Positions 1 to 7,543 of a DNA stretch of 11,683 nucleotides are shown one piece after another. Every line of letters starts with the position of its first letter. Within the stretch, counting starts at the first letter, position 1. Both the position numbers and the translations under genes were made by a program. The DNA is taken from the NCBI GenBank assembly GCA_040377825.1, contig JBEINZ010000080.1, positions 1 through 11,683 on the forward strand, written 5' to 3'. This stretch comes from JBEINZ01 sp040377825 (GTDB taxonomy: Bacteria; Pseudomonadota; Alphaproteobacteria; Rhizobiales; Ancalomicrobiaceae). Below the pieces are notes generated by a model. That model was not told the DNA's origin. It did no database searches and was given only the letters and a program-made list of their open reading frames with translations.

Positions 1-8
1 ACCATATG

Positions 9-37
9 AAAAGGCCGCCGCTTGGGTCGCGGCGGCC
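9..37 (-). terminator. Intrinsic (Rho-independent) terminator after bamA
   Basis: A perfect 9-bp stem is seen: GGCCGCCGC at 13-21 and GCGGCGGCC at 29-37, with a 7-base loop. Read on the minus strand, the hairpin is followed at once by TTTT (bases 12 to 9). It lies 25 bp after the bamA stop codon, in the right orientation to end or attenuate the transcript of the pyrH-to-bamA series. The stem is GC-rich but the T-run is short, so partial read-through into a downstream gene outside the window is possible. Confidence 0.8.
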
Positions 38-61
38 GAATATCTTACGAACGGACGCTTA

Positions 62-2533
62 TCAGAACTGCGTGCCGCCGGAGAAACGGAACACCTGAAG
101 CTTGTCGCCTTCACCCTTCGTGAGGGCGAAACCGAAATCCGCGCGCAGCGGACCGAAAGGAGAGCGCCACACGACGCCGACGCCAACCGAGGAACGGATC
201 GCGGCATCGTCAACGAAGGAGAACTTATCGCATGTCGACAAGCTGTTGATGCAGGTTCCAGACAAGGCCTTAATCTCGTTGGACACGCCAAACGTCGAAC
301 CCGCATCCGCGAAGGCCGAAACGTATAACCCAAACTCTTCCGGCGTGAACGGCAACGGTGCCGTTACTTCCGCGGTCGCGGCGACATAGGATTGACCGCC
401 AAGCGCTTCGCTCAGATTGAACGGATTGCTGCCGTTGGCGATGCGCGACACGTCGCGTGGTCCAATACCGGCAGAGGCGAAGCCGCGCACGGTCTCGCCG
501 CCGATATAGAAGTTATTGATCAACGGAACCTGTTGACCGACGCCCGTGATATAACCGGCCTTCACGCGAAGCATGCCGACCGCGCCATATTCCGCGTTGA
601 GTTCGCGGTAGTAGCGGCCTTCGGCGGTAAAGCGGAGATACTGATTGTCGCCGCCGACGCCGGCGAAGTCGGTCTGGAACTTTCCGTAGATGCCATCACG
701 CGGAAACTGAACGTTGTCCAGCGTATTGTAGATTAAGTTCACCGACGGCATCGATGTAATCGCGGTATTTGAGCAGTTCGAACTTGTAAGGCACGGCGCG
801 ATGATCGATCCGCCAGTGCCCTTCGAAATATACTGCTTATAAGCAAGCGAGGCTTCGCCGTCAGTAAGGTTGCCGTTGGCTTGCGACCGGGTCAGCGAAA
901 TTTCCTGTCGAAACACCGAATAGCTTACGCCAACCGCGAAGGAATCCGTGATCGGGAAGCCAAGGCGAACACCGCCACCGACCGTGTTTTCGGTATAGTT
1001 CCGGAAGTTGGTCTCGCCATACCGGTTCGAGTAGACGTCGAAGCCTGCCGAGATCCGCCGGCCCGTGAAGTAGGGCTCCGTAAAGGAGAATGAGTAGCCG
1101 CGCTGGGAGCTTCCGGACTGGACCGACGCCTTCACGAACTGACCACGACCGAGGAAATTGCGCTCCTGGATCGAAACGTCACCGATGACGCCGTCCGAAG
1201 TCGAATAACCAGCGCCGAAGCTGATTTCGCCCGACGACTGTTCTTCGACGTCCACATTCATAACCACACGATCCGGTGTGGAGCCCGCCTCGGTGGTCAC
1301 CTTGACCGACTTAAAGAAACCAAGCCGATTCAACCGACGCTCGGCCTTGGTCACGAAGGCGCGGTTGTAGGCGTCACCCTCGGAGAGCTCGATCTCACGG
1401 CGGATTACATAATCCCGAGTTCGATCATTGCCGCGCACGTTGATACGCTCGACATAGACGCGCTGCCCTTCGTCCACATAGTAGGTCAGGGCGATTTGCT
1501 TGGTCGCGTAATCTCGAACCGCGCGCGGACGGATCTGCGCGAAGGGGGCGCCCTGCCGGGAGGCCTCCAGAACGAGATCCTCCATGCTTTTCTCGATCTC
1601 TTCCGAATTATAGGCGGCTCCGGTCTTCGTCCGAACAGCCTTCAGAAGCTCGCCACCATCAAGCCCAGGCAGAGTCGACTGCACGTCGACAGCCCCAACG
1701 GTGTAGTAATCGCCCTCGTCGACCGTGAAGCTCACGAAGAACACATTGCGTTCCCGGTCGAGATCGGCTGTCGCAGCAACAACGCGCATGTCCGCATAGC
1801 CGTTGCGCAGGTAGAATTTCCGGATCAGTTCCTGGTCTGCGTTGAGACGGTCCGGGTCATAGGTGTCGGTTGTGCGCAAGAAGCCAAGTAGACCGGTCTC
1901 GCGGGTTTTCACGACATCGCGAAGGCGACCGTCGGAAAATGCCTTGTTGCCGGTGAACGAAATTCGCGACACGGCCGTCTTGTCGCCTTCGTCGATCTCA
2001 TAAACGAGGTCAACCCGGTTCTCCGGAAGCTGGATGATCTTCGGTTCGACGCTCGCGCGAAAACGCCCACTGCGGCGATAGGCTTCCAGCAGGCGCTGCG
2101 TATCGCTCTGCACCTTGGACTTCGACAGAAAGCTGCGCGGTTTGGTTTCTACAATCAGGCCGAGCTGCTCTTTCGTGATGCGCTTATTGCCTTCGAAGGC
2201 AACCTTGTTGATCAATGGGCTCTCGACAACCGTGACAATCAGCTGACCACCGGACTGCTGGATCTGCACGTCAGAGAAAAGGCCGGTCGCATAAAGCGCC
2301 TTAAGCGACTCGTCGATATCTTTCGCCGTAAACGACCTTCCGGATTTCCCGGAAACATAAGCGCGGACAGTGTCCGTCTCAACGCGCTGGTTGCCCTTCA
2401 CGACAATCTGCGAGGACTGTGCCACGGCGATACCCATGCCGACGATGCCAAGGATCGTCCCGCCTGCCGGCGCTATCGTCATGAAAGCTGCGGCGGCCGC
2501 GATGGTCTTCAGTGAATTCGCCAAGACTCGCAT
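62..2533 (-). CDS. bamA: Outer membrane protein assembly factor BamA (Omp85)
   Basis: BamA is the core of the BAM complex, which folds and inserts beta-barrel proteins into the outer membrane. The 823-residue product has a signal peptide (basic MR start, Ala-rich core, AVA at 36-38 as likely cleavage site). A periplasmic POTRA region follows at about 41-430, and a D15/surface-antigen barrel runs from about residue 436 (EISFGAGYS). The conserved VRGF motif of loop 6 is at 682-685, and the chain ends in FRFSGGTQF with the C-terminal Phe typical of a barrel signal. The mature protein has only four Cys, in two close pairs (581/587 and 761/768) in probable extracellular loops. I chose the ATG at 2533 because it opens directly on the signal peptide. 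The frame stays open for 86 more codons upstream, with a Met at 2725 behind GGGGAG, but that stretch is Cys-rich and would bury the signal peptide. The start codon is the least certain part. It is the last gene of the series, 270 bp after rseP. Confidence 0.96.
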   Translation of the reverse strand: MRVLANSLKTIAAAAAFMTIAPAGGTILGIVGMGIAVAQSSQIVVKGNQRVETDTVRAYVSGKSGRSFTAKDIDESLKALYATGLFSDVQIQQSGGQLIVTVVESPLINKVAFEGNKRITKEQLGLIVETKPRSFLSKSKVQSDTQRLLEAYRRSGRFRASVEPKIIQLPENRVDLVYEIDEGDKTAVSRISFTGNKAFSDGRLRDVVKTRETGLLGFLRTTDTYDPDRLNADQELIRKFYLRNGYADMRVVAATADLDRERNVFFVSFTVDEGDYYTVGAVDVQSTLPGLDGGELLKAVRTKTGAAYNSEEIEKSMEDLVLEASRQGAPFAQIRPRAVRDYATKQIALTYYVDEGQRVYVERINVRGNDRTRDYVIRREIELSEGDAYNRAFVTKAERRLNRLGFFKSVKVTTEAGSTPDRVVMNVDVEEQSSGEISFGAGYSTSDGVIGDVSIQERNFLGRGQFVKASVQSGSSQRGYSFSFTEPYFTGRRISAGFDVYSNRYGETNFRNYTENTVGGGVRLGFPITDSFAVGVSYSVFRQEISLTRSQANGNLTDGEASLAYKQYISKGTGGSIIAPCLTSSNCSNTAITSMPSVNLIYNTLDNVQFPRDGIYGKFQTDFAGVGGDNQYLRFTAEGRYYRELNAEYGAVGMLRVKAGYITGVGQQVPLINNFYIGGETVRGFASAGIGPRDVSRIANGSNPFNLSEALGGQSYVAATAEVTAPLPFTPEEFGLYVSAFADAGSTFGVSNEIKALSGTCINSLSTCDKFSFVDDAAIRSSVGVGVVWRSPFGPLRADFGFALTKGEGDKLQVFRFSGGTQF

Positions 2534-2803
2534 CGATCGAGGGCCCTGCTCTTTATCGTTGTACCGGGCGCAAGTTGGCACGCCCGATCGAGGATTCTGG
2601 TTAGCTACTAAACCCGTTGTACAGTCTTTCGAAGGTCGCGCAAGTCGCGCCGGAGCGGCATCGCTATACATCGGCCGGCACCGTTGCCGTTGCGCAACTT
2701 CCTCAACCGCTTCTATAATCGCCATATTGCTCCCCGCCTGAGCGATACGCATGCACACATGCCCTGACCCCCAGGACAAGAACCATGACAACGCTCTTGA
2801 ACA
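2534..2803 (-). promoter_or_regulatory. Long leader between rseP and bamA
   Basis: This 270-bp gap is much longer than the other gaps in the gene series (overlapping to 81 bp), so a separate bamA promoter or 5' control element is plausible. A 6-bp inverted repeat (CGGGCG at 2565-2570, CGCCCG at 2581-2586, 10-base loop) lies about 30 bases before the chosen bamA start. A GGGGAG sequence precedes an in-frame ATG at 2725 and could drive an N-terminally extended BamA or a leader peptide. I could not identify a convincing -35/-10 pair. No separate gene is supported here. Confidence 0.35.
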
Positions 2804-3952
2804 TCAACTCAACTTTGAGGCGAAATGCAGGACATCGTTCCAATTCGCCACAAGCATAAGCGCCAGTACCAGAGCAAACCCAACCCGGAAACCGAACTCT
2901 TGCGCACGCTCCGACAGTGGACGCCCGCGAACGGCCTCCACCGCATAGAATACAAGATGTCCGCCATCGAGCACCGGAATCGGTAGAAGATTTAGAAGAC
3001 CGATCGACGTGGAGATATAGCCAACCCAAAGGATCAGGGCGACGAGGCCGAGCTTAGCCGTGTCGCCCGAGGCCTGCGCAATACGTCCAACGCCGCTGAT
3101 CTGATCGAGGTGCTCGCGCCCGGTAAAGAGCCGTCCGAAAAACGCAACGGTCTGCTCAGCAATATACCAGTTCTGCTTGACGCCCTCGCCGAACGCCTCA
3201 ATCGGCGTGTAATGCTGCTGAATACGATGAGCGGGGTCGCGCGAGGCCTGAATGCCCAGCATGCCACGCCTTTGAACGCCGAGATCCGTTTGCTGCTCTT
3301 TCAGCTGCGGAACAACAGTCAGATCAAGCACGCGGCCGTCGCGCTCGACGGTGACAACAAGCTTTTCGCCGACATTTCCCGCCACATGACGAATTATATC
3401 CGTAAAGCCGCCGATCGCGACGCCGTCGATGGCGGTGACACGGTCGCCGGCAAGCACGCCGGCTTCAGCCGCCGCTCCATCGGCGATCACTTCGCCGACC
3501 ACGGGCAGGACAATCCATCGACCTTCCCACGCGAACACAATAGTGAAGATTGAGACGGCGAGGATAAAGTTGGCAACCGGGCCGGCCACAACGATGGCGG
3601 CGCGTTTGGCAACGCTTTGGGCTGGAAAGCTGCGCGCGCGATCCGATTCGCTCATGGCCGCGACCGCCGCGGTGTCGGGCATGCTCGCGGCGTTCTCATC
3701 GCCCTTGAACTTAACGTAACCGCCCAACGGAATCGCCGCCACACGCCAGCGCGTGCCATGCTTGTCGTTCCATCCAAACAGTTCCGGTCCGAAACCGATC
3801 GAAAAAGTTTTCACATCGACGCCGCACCAACGGCCGACCTGAAAATGCCCAAACTCGTGAACGAAGACCACGACGGTCAACACAAACAGGAACGGTAGAC
3901 CGTATCCGACAGTCGTCGATAGTACGTTCCAAAGGCCGCTAACCAGATCCAT
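2804..3952 (-). CDS. rseP: Site-2 intramembrane zinc metalloprotease RseP family
   Basis: This is an inner-membrane protease of the M50B family that cuts transmembrane substrates inside the bilayer, such as anti-sigma factors or leftover signal peptides. It has 382 residues. A first membrane helix at about 17-37 carries the zinc motif HEFGH (H32, E33, H36). Conserved GPVANF follows at about 124-129, and a single PDZ domain lies at about 150-220. The second catalytic motif NLLPIPVLDGGH is at 321-332 (D329 the third zinc ligand) and a last hydrophobic segment is at about 358-370. E. coli RseP is about 450 residues with two PDZ domains; the shorter one-PDZ form is usual in alphaproteobacteria. 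GAGGGA lies about five bases before the ATG, which supports the start. It sits between dxr and bamA, the usual place. The physiological substrate cannot be read from this sequence. Confidence 0.95.
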   Translation of the reverse strand: MDLVSGLWNVLSTTVGYGLPFLFVLTVVVFVHEFGHFQVGRWCGVDVKTFSIGFGPELFGWNDKHGTRWRVAAIPLGGYVKFKGDENAASMPDTAAVAAMSESDRARSFPAQSVAKRAAIVVAGPVANFILAVSIFTIVFAWEGRWIVLPVVGEVIADGAAAEAGVLAGDRVTAIDGVAIGGFTDIIRHVAGNVGEKLVVTVERDGRVLDLTVVPQLKEQQTDLGVQRRGMLGIQASRDPAHRIQQHYTPIEAFGEGVKQNWYIAEQTVAFFGRLFTGREHLDQISGVGRIAQASGDTAKLGLVALILWVGYISTSIGLLNLLPIPVLDGGHLVFYAVEAVRGRPLSERAQEFGFRVGFALVLALMLVANWNDVLHFASKLS

Positions 3953-4020
3953 AATTCCCTCACGGACGGCGCTCGACCGAGCGACGGTTACACTATCGAT
4001 CGATAACGATGAATCTTTCG
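3953..4020 (-). other. rseP-dxr gap with a 12-bp palindrome
   Basis: The 68-bp gap holds a perfect palindrome, TATCGATCGATA, at 3994-4005 and a small hairpin at 3970-3983 (CGCTC/GAGCG, 4-base loop). No T-run follows on the minus strand, so a terminator is not supported. The palindrome contains the CGATCG hexamer that is frequent in this window. It may be a protein-binding site or simply local sequence bias. Confidence 0.3.
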
Positions 4021-5244
4021 CTATCGGCTGTTTGCGGCAACACCTTGAATTTTCGCGCGAGCAATGTCCCGCGCGTGCAGATCGACCGCATCTATGTCTT
4101 CCAAGTCACGCGGCTCTTCGAAAAGACCGGCACGGGACGCCTCGGATAGGGTCGCTTCGGCAAGTTCAGCAATACCAAGGAATCCAATGCGGCCATCGAG
4201 GAAAGCCTGTACGGCGATCTCGTCTGCCGCGTTCAAGACCGCGCTTGCCCCGCCACCTATTTCCAGCGCCTCGTAGGCAAGCCGCAGCGCCGGAAAGCGA
4301 ATGAGATCCGGTTTTTCGAACGTCAGGGCGCCGATTTCCGCAAGATCGAGACGCTTGGTCGGCGCCGGACCGCGCGCTGGGTGATTGAGGCAATGAGCGA
4401 TCGGCGTTCGCATGTCCGGACTTCCCAGGCACGCGACCATCGAGCCGTCTGTGTAGCCAACCATGCCATGTACGATCGATTGCGGATGGACCAAGACCTC
4501 TATACGGTGGCCCGGCATGGCAAAAAGGTGATGCGCCTCGATGACTTCGAGGCCCTTGTTCATGAGCGTGGCGGAATCGATGGTGACCTTTGCGCCCATG
4601 GTCCAGTTCGGGTGTTTCAGGGCCTCCTCGCGCTTTGCCGTCCGCATGCGGTCGAGCGACCATGTTCGGAATGGGCCGCCGGACGCGGTGAGAATAATGC
4701 GCTCGATGCGATCGGCATTCGCGGTCTCAAAACATTGAAAGATCGCGTTGTGCTCGGAATCGACCGGCAGAAGCGTGGCGCCGTATCGGGCGGCGGTTTT
4801 CATTGTGAGGCTGCCGGCGACGACGAGGCATTCCTTCGTCGCGAGCGCGACAGTCGTTCCTTGTCGAAGAGCCGCGAGGGTCGGCTCCAAACCGGCCCGA
4901 CCGACGATTGCGCCAACCACGATGTCGACCGGCACCGACGCCGCCTCGACCACGGCATCGGTCCCGGACGTCACGAGAATGCCCGTTCCAGACAATGCCT
5001 CCGCCAGTTCCTGATGCCGGGTCGCGTCCGCGATGGCAACGCGATCAGGGCGAAACTGCCGCGCCGCTTCTGCCAGGGCCGACACGTTACTCATCGCGGC
5101 CATCGCCACGATTCTAAAGCGCTCAGGTTCACGGGCGACGAGATCAAGCGTTGACGTGCCTATGGAGCCGGTCGCGCCGAGGACGCTGATGGTTTTCTGT
5201 CGATTGCCCGCAGCGAGAGACGATTCCGCCTCGACCATCACCAT
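4021..5244 (-). CDS. dxr: 1-deoxy-D-xylulose 5-phosphate reductoisomerase
   Basis: Dxr converts DXP to 2-C-methyl-D-erythritol 4-phosphate with NADPH, the committed step of the MEP isoprenoid pathway in the cytoplasm. The 407-residue product has the NADPH-binding GATGSIG at 23-29, KE at 137-138, and the metal/substrate motif VDSEHNA at 161-167 (D162, E164). TASGGPFR follows at 186-193, HPNWTMG at 211-217, SATLMNKGLE at 224-233 (E233 the probable third metal ligand) and HPQSIVHGM after that. The residue before K137 is Thr136, where E. coli Dxr has Asn (ANKE). Two ATGs compete: 5244 overlaps the end of cdsA by 7 bp, and 5238 would form a TGATG stop/start overlap two codons later. Either implies translational coupling to cdsA. 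Its product pathway feeds the uppS enzyme encoded two genes earlier. Confidence 0.96.
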   Translation of the reverse strand: MVMVEAESSLAAGNRQKTISVLGATGSIGTSTLDLVAREPERFRIVAMAAMSNVSALAEAARQFRPDRVAIADATRHQELAEALSGTGILVTSGTDAVVEAASVPVDIVVGAIVGRAGLEPTLAALRQGTTVALATKECLVVAGSLTMKTAARYGATLLPVDSEHNAIFQCFETANADRIERIILTASGGPFRTWSLDRMRTAKREEALKHPNWTMGAKVTIDSATLMNKGLEVIEAHHLFAMPGHRIEVLVHPQSIVHGMVGYTDGSMVACLGSPDMRTPIAHCLNHPARGPAPTKRLDLAEIGALTFEKPDLIRFPALRLAYEALEIGGGASAVLNAADEIAVQAFLDGRIGFLGIAELAEATLSEASRAGLFEEPRDLEDIDAVDLHARDIARAKIQGVAANSR

Positions 5245-6128
5245 CGAAGCAGCCCCGCGGCGGCTGACCCCTGTCCGGCATTGATCGCACCAATCATGAA
5301 CGCCAACATGGCAGCGGCAATGAGCCCGTCCAAGCGATCCATCATCCCGCCATGCCCAGGTATCACGTCACCGGAATCCTTTGCGCCGAAACGGCGCTTC
5401 ATCGCCGATTCAAAGAGATCGCCGGTTTGGCTTGCGATCGAAAGGGCAGCCGCCAGGAGCAGCATTGGGCCCAATGCTCCTGACGGCGCATAGGCGTCAA
5501 CGATCGCCCCGGCTGCCGTTCCCGCGATCAAACCGCCGATAGCTCCGGACCATGTCTTGGCTGGCGACACGGAGGGCCAAAGCTTCGCTCCGCCAATGCT
5601 TCGACCAAACAGATAAGCCGAAACGTCGGTCGACCAAACCACGAAGAATACGAACAGCGTCGCGGTCAATCCAACGGAGTCGTCCCCCCGCAATCCAACG
5701 ATCGCCATGCCGGGGATAGCCGCATAGAAAGGTCCAAACGTCATCCAATTGCGCGCCGCAGGGCTCTCACCCGCACCGCCGATGCCCGCAGCCAAGAAAA
5801 CGGCGACGCCGACGGCGAAAAATGGCGTAAATCCCATATCAAGCGTCGTCAGCACGATTGAGAGGGCAACGGCGCCGGCCGAGGCGTAGACGAATGGGGT
5901 CGGCCGCGCATGGGTCACCATCGATTGCCACTCGAGCGACACAAGCGCCGCCAGGATTGCCACAAAGCCGGCGAACGCCAATCCGCCACACCAGACCGTC
6001 ACGAGCGCGATCGCCGCCATGACCAAGCCAGACACTATTCGAGTACGCAGATCCTTCGACCAAGTCCAGGCGCGCGCGCGCGGTGATTTGTCAGATCCGC
6101 GTCTGAAATCTTTGGCGTCCCTCCCCAT
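5238..6128 (-). CDS. cdsA: Phosphatidate cytidylyltransferase (CDP-DAG synthase)
   Basis: CdsA makes CDP-diacylglycerol from phosphatidic acid and CTP in the inner membrane, the precursor of all bacterial phospholipids. The 296-residue protein begins with a basic cytoplasmic stretch (residues 1-30), then several hydrophobic segments at about 31-65, 78-118, 130-145, 152-170, 195-212 and 219-232, and a last one at about 268-285. The family signature is complete: S241, K244-R245, K250-D251, then GHGGMMDRLD at 258-267. The ATG at 6128 shares its A with the uppS stop codon (TAATG), with GGGTGG just upstream, so it is probably translationally coupled to uppS. The dxr start overlaps its end. Confidence 0.95.
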   Translation of the reverse strand: MGRDAKDFRRGSDKSPRARAWTWSKDLRTRIVSGLVMAAIALVTVWCGGLAFAGFVAILAALVSLEWQSMVTHARPTPFVYASAGAVALSIVLTTLDMGFTPFFAVGVAVFLAAGIGGAGESPAARNWMTFGPFYAAIPGMAIVGLRGDDSVGLTATLFVFFVVWSTDVSAYLFGRSIGGAKLWPSVSPAKTWSGAIGGLIAGTAAGAIVDAYAPSGALGPMLLLAAALSIASQTGDLFESAMKRRFGAKDSGDVIPGHGGMMDRLDGLIAAAMLAFMIGAINAGQGSAAAGLLRW

Positions 6129-6895
6129 TAGCCACCCGCCCGAGCGACCAGCCCGCCAAAGCGTCGATCCCGACGTTTGAACTCATTCAAAGCGCGATCG
6201 AATTCGGCCTCGTCGAAGTCCGGCCAACAAACCGGGGCAAAGACGAATTCGGCATAGGCTGCCTGCCACAGCAGAAAGTTGGATATACGCATCTCGCCGC
6301 TGGTGCGGATAACGAGATCTGGGTCGGGCAAGCCCGCGGTATCGAGATTTCGCGCGAACAGTTCGGCGTCGATGTCGTTTGCATGGATCTCACCGGCGGC
6401 AACGCGCGCGGCAAGCCGTCTGGCGGTCTGGACGATTTCCTGTCGGGCGCCGTAATTGAAGGCGATAACCAGGGTCAGGCTGGTATTCGCTTGCGTAACG
6501 ACCTCCGCATCCTCAAGCAGCTTTAGAATGTCGGCCGGCATGCTGGATCGATCGCCGACCACGCGAATGCACACATTGCGAGCGTGTAAATCGGCAAGGT
6601 CACGGCGAATGAAGAGCTTTAGCAGGCCCATCAGATAGCGAACTTCGTCCGGCGGGCGACGCCAGTTCTCCGCGGAAAACGAGAACAGCGTCAGTGTCCC
6701 GATGCCCAGATCGCCGACATAGCGCACGATGCGACGGACGGCCTCCACGCCCATCTTGTGACCTTCGGTCCGCGACAGGCCACGCATCGTCGCCCAGCGG
6801 CCGTTGCCATCCATAATGATCGCGACGTGGCGAGGAAGCGCCCCGCCTTCTGCGGCGAGCGCCGGCTGTTCGTGGGTGACCTCCGGGCTCGCCAT
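6128..6895 (-). CDS. uppS: Undecaprenyl diphosphate synthase (cis-prenyltransferase)
   Basis: UppS extends farnesyl diphosphate with isopentenyl diphosphate in cis to give C55 undecaprenyl diphosphate, the lipid carrier for peptidoglycan and O-antigen. The 255-residue protein carries all five conserved regions: HVAIIMDGNGRWA at 23-35 with catalytic D29, GHK at 45-47, FSFSAENWRRP at 71-81, NYGARQEI at 147-154, and DLVIRTSGEMRISNFLLWQ at 193-211. Length is normal. The ATG at 6895 follows the frr stop by 6 bp; the nearest purine-rich sequence (AAGGTG) is inside the end of frr, so coupled translation is likely. The chain length of the product cannot be proven from sequence, but context and motifs favour the C55 enzyme. 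Confidence 0.95.
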   Translation of the reverse strand: MASPEVTHEQPALAAEGGALPRHVAIIMDGNGRWATMRGLSRTEGHKMGVEAVRRIVRYVGDLGIGTLTLFSFSAENWRRPPDEVRYLMGLLKLFIRRDLADLHARNVCIRVVGDRSSMPADILKLLEDAEVVTQANTSLTLVIAFNYGARQEIVQTARRLAARVAAGEIHANDIDAELFARNLDTAGLPDPDLVIRTSGEMRISNFLLWQAAYAEFVFAPVCWPDFDEAEFDRALNEFKRRDRRFGGLVARAGG

Positions 6896-6901
6896 CGCGG
6901 G

Positions 6902-7462
6902 TCACACCTTCATGATTTCTTGTTCCTTGACCGCGAGTAGCTTGTCGATCTCCGAGATCGTGTCATCGGTTAGCTTCTGAACGCGCTCCTGCGATCGAGT
7001 TTCCTCGTCTTGCGGCATGCCGTCCTTCGCCGCCTTCTTAAGAAGGTCGATTCCGTCGCGCCGCACGTGCCGAATGGCGATACGTGCCTGTTCAGCATAT
7101 TTATGCGCCACCTTGACGAGTTCCTTGCGGCGCTCTGCATTGAGCTCGGGGATGGGCACGCGCATTGTCGCGCCTTCGACGATCGGATTGAGGCCGAGAT
7201 TTGCCTCCCGTATCGCTTTATCCACCGCGCCGACCATGCCGCGATCCCAGACTTGAACCACCAGCATCCGTGACTCCGGCACTGTAACCGAAGCGACCTG
7301 ATTCAACGGCATGCGCGAACCGTAGGCATCGACAGTAATCGGCTCCAACAGATTTGCCGATGCGCGCCCGGTCCGGAGGCCTTGGAGTTCGTCTTTGAAC
7401 ACCTGCAGACCCTGTCCCATGCGCCGCTTTAGGTCATCGATATCGAACTTTTGCGCTGCCAT
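6902..7462 (-). CDS. frr: Ribosome recycling factor
   Basis: RRF works with EF-G to split post-termination ribosomes into subunits. From the ATG at 7462 the product is 186 residues, matching the family length of about 185. Conserved parts are LRTGRAS at 29-35, the hinge and beta domain at about 30-105 (VWDRG, IREANLGLNP), and the basic AIRHVRRDG at 129-137 that contacts rRNA. The C-terminal helix is rich in Glu and Lys. The frame is open 15 codons further upstream to 7507, but GAGGAA sits six bases before the 7462 ATG and homologous proteins start at this point. It lies 81 bp after pyrH and 6 bp before uppS. Confidence 0.96.
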   Translation of the reverse strand: MAAQKFDIDDLKRRMGQGLQVFKDELQGLRTGRASANLLEPITVDAYGSRMPLNQVASVTVPESRMLVVQVWDRGMVGAVDKAIREANLGLNPIVEGATMRVPIPELNAERRKELVKVAHKYAEQARIAIRHVRRDGIDLLKKAAKDGMPQDEETRSQERVQKLTDDTISEIDKLLAVKEQEIMKV

Positions 7463-7543
7463 GAATTTCCTCGGTGTTCGATCAAACGTCAACGGAACGC
7501 TAGTCAATTCGAGACAATCGCGCCGTTCCGCCGATATAGGGAT

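Noticed and set aside
102..1891. Several open frames on the plus strand across bamA
   Set aside because: They lie opposite a clear BamA sequence, have no recognisable domains or ribosome sites, and are expected by-products of GC-biased codon use.
2534..2791. Extending bamA upstream to 2791
   Set aside because: It would place a Cys-rich, low-similarity segment before a standard signal peptide. Kept only as an alternative in the bamA entry.
2804..3952. RseP might be truncated because it is much shorter than the E. coli protein
   Set aside because: Both zinc motifs and the C-terminal membrane segment are intact; the single-PDZ length is normal for alphaproteobacteria.
4381..5154. A 257-codon plus-strand open frame opposite dxr
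   Set aside because: It mirrors the dxr coding strand, the peptide is rich in Arg and His with no family resemblance, and dxr itself is complete and conserved.
7493..7530. Inverted repeat CGGAACG/CGTTCCG in the pyrH-frr gap
   Set aside because: Only 7 bp with a 24-base spacer and no T-run; too weak to call a terminator or operator.
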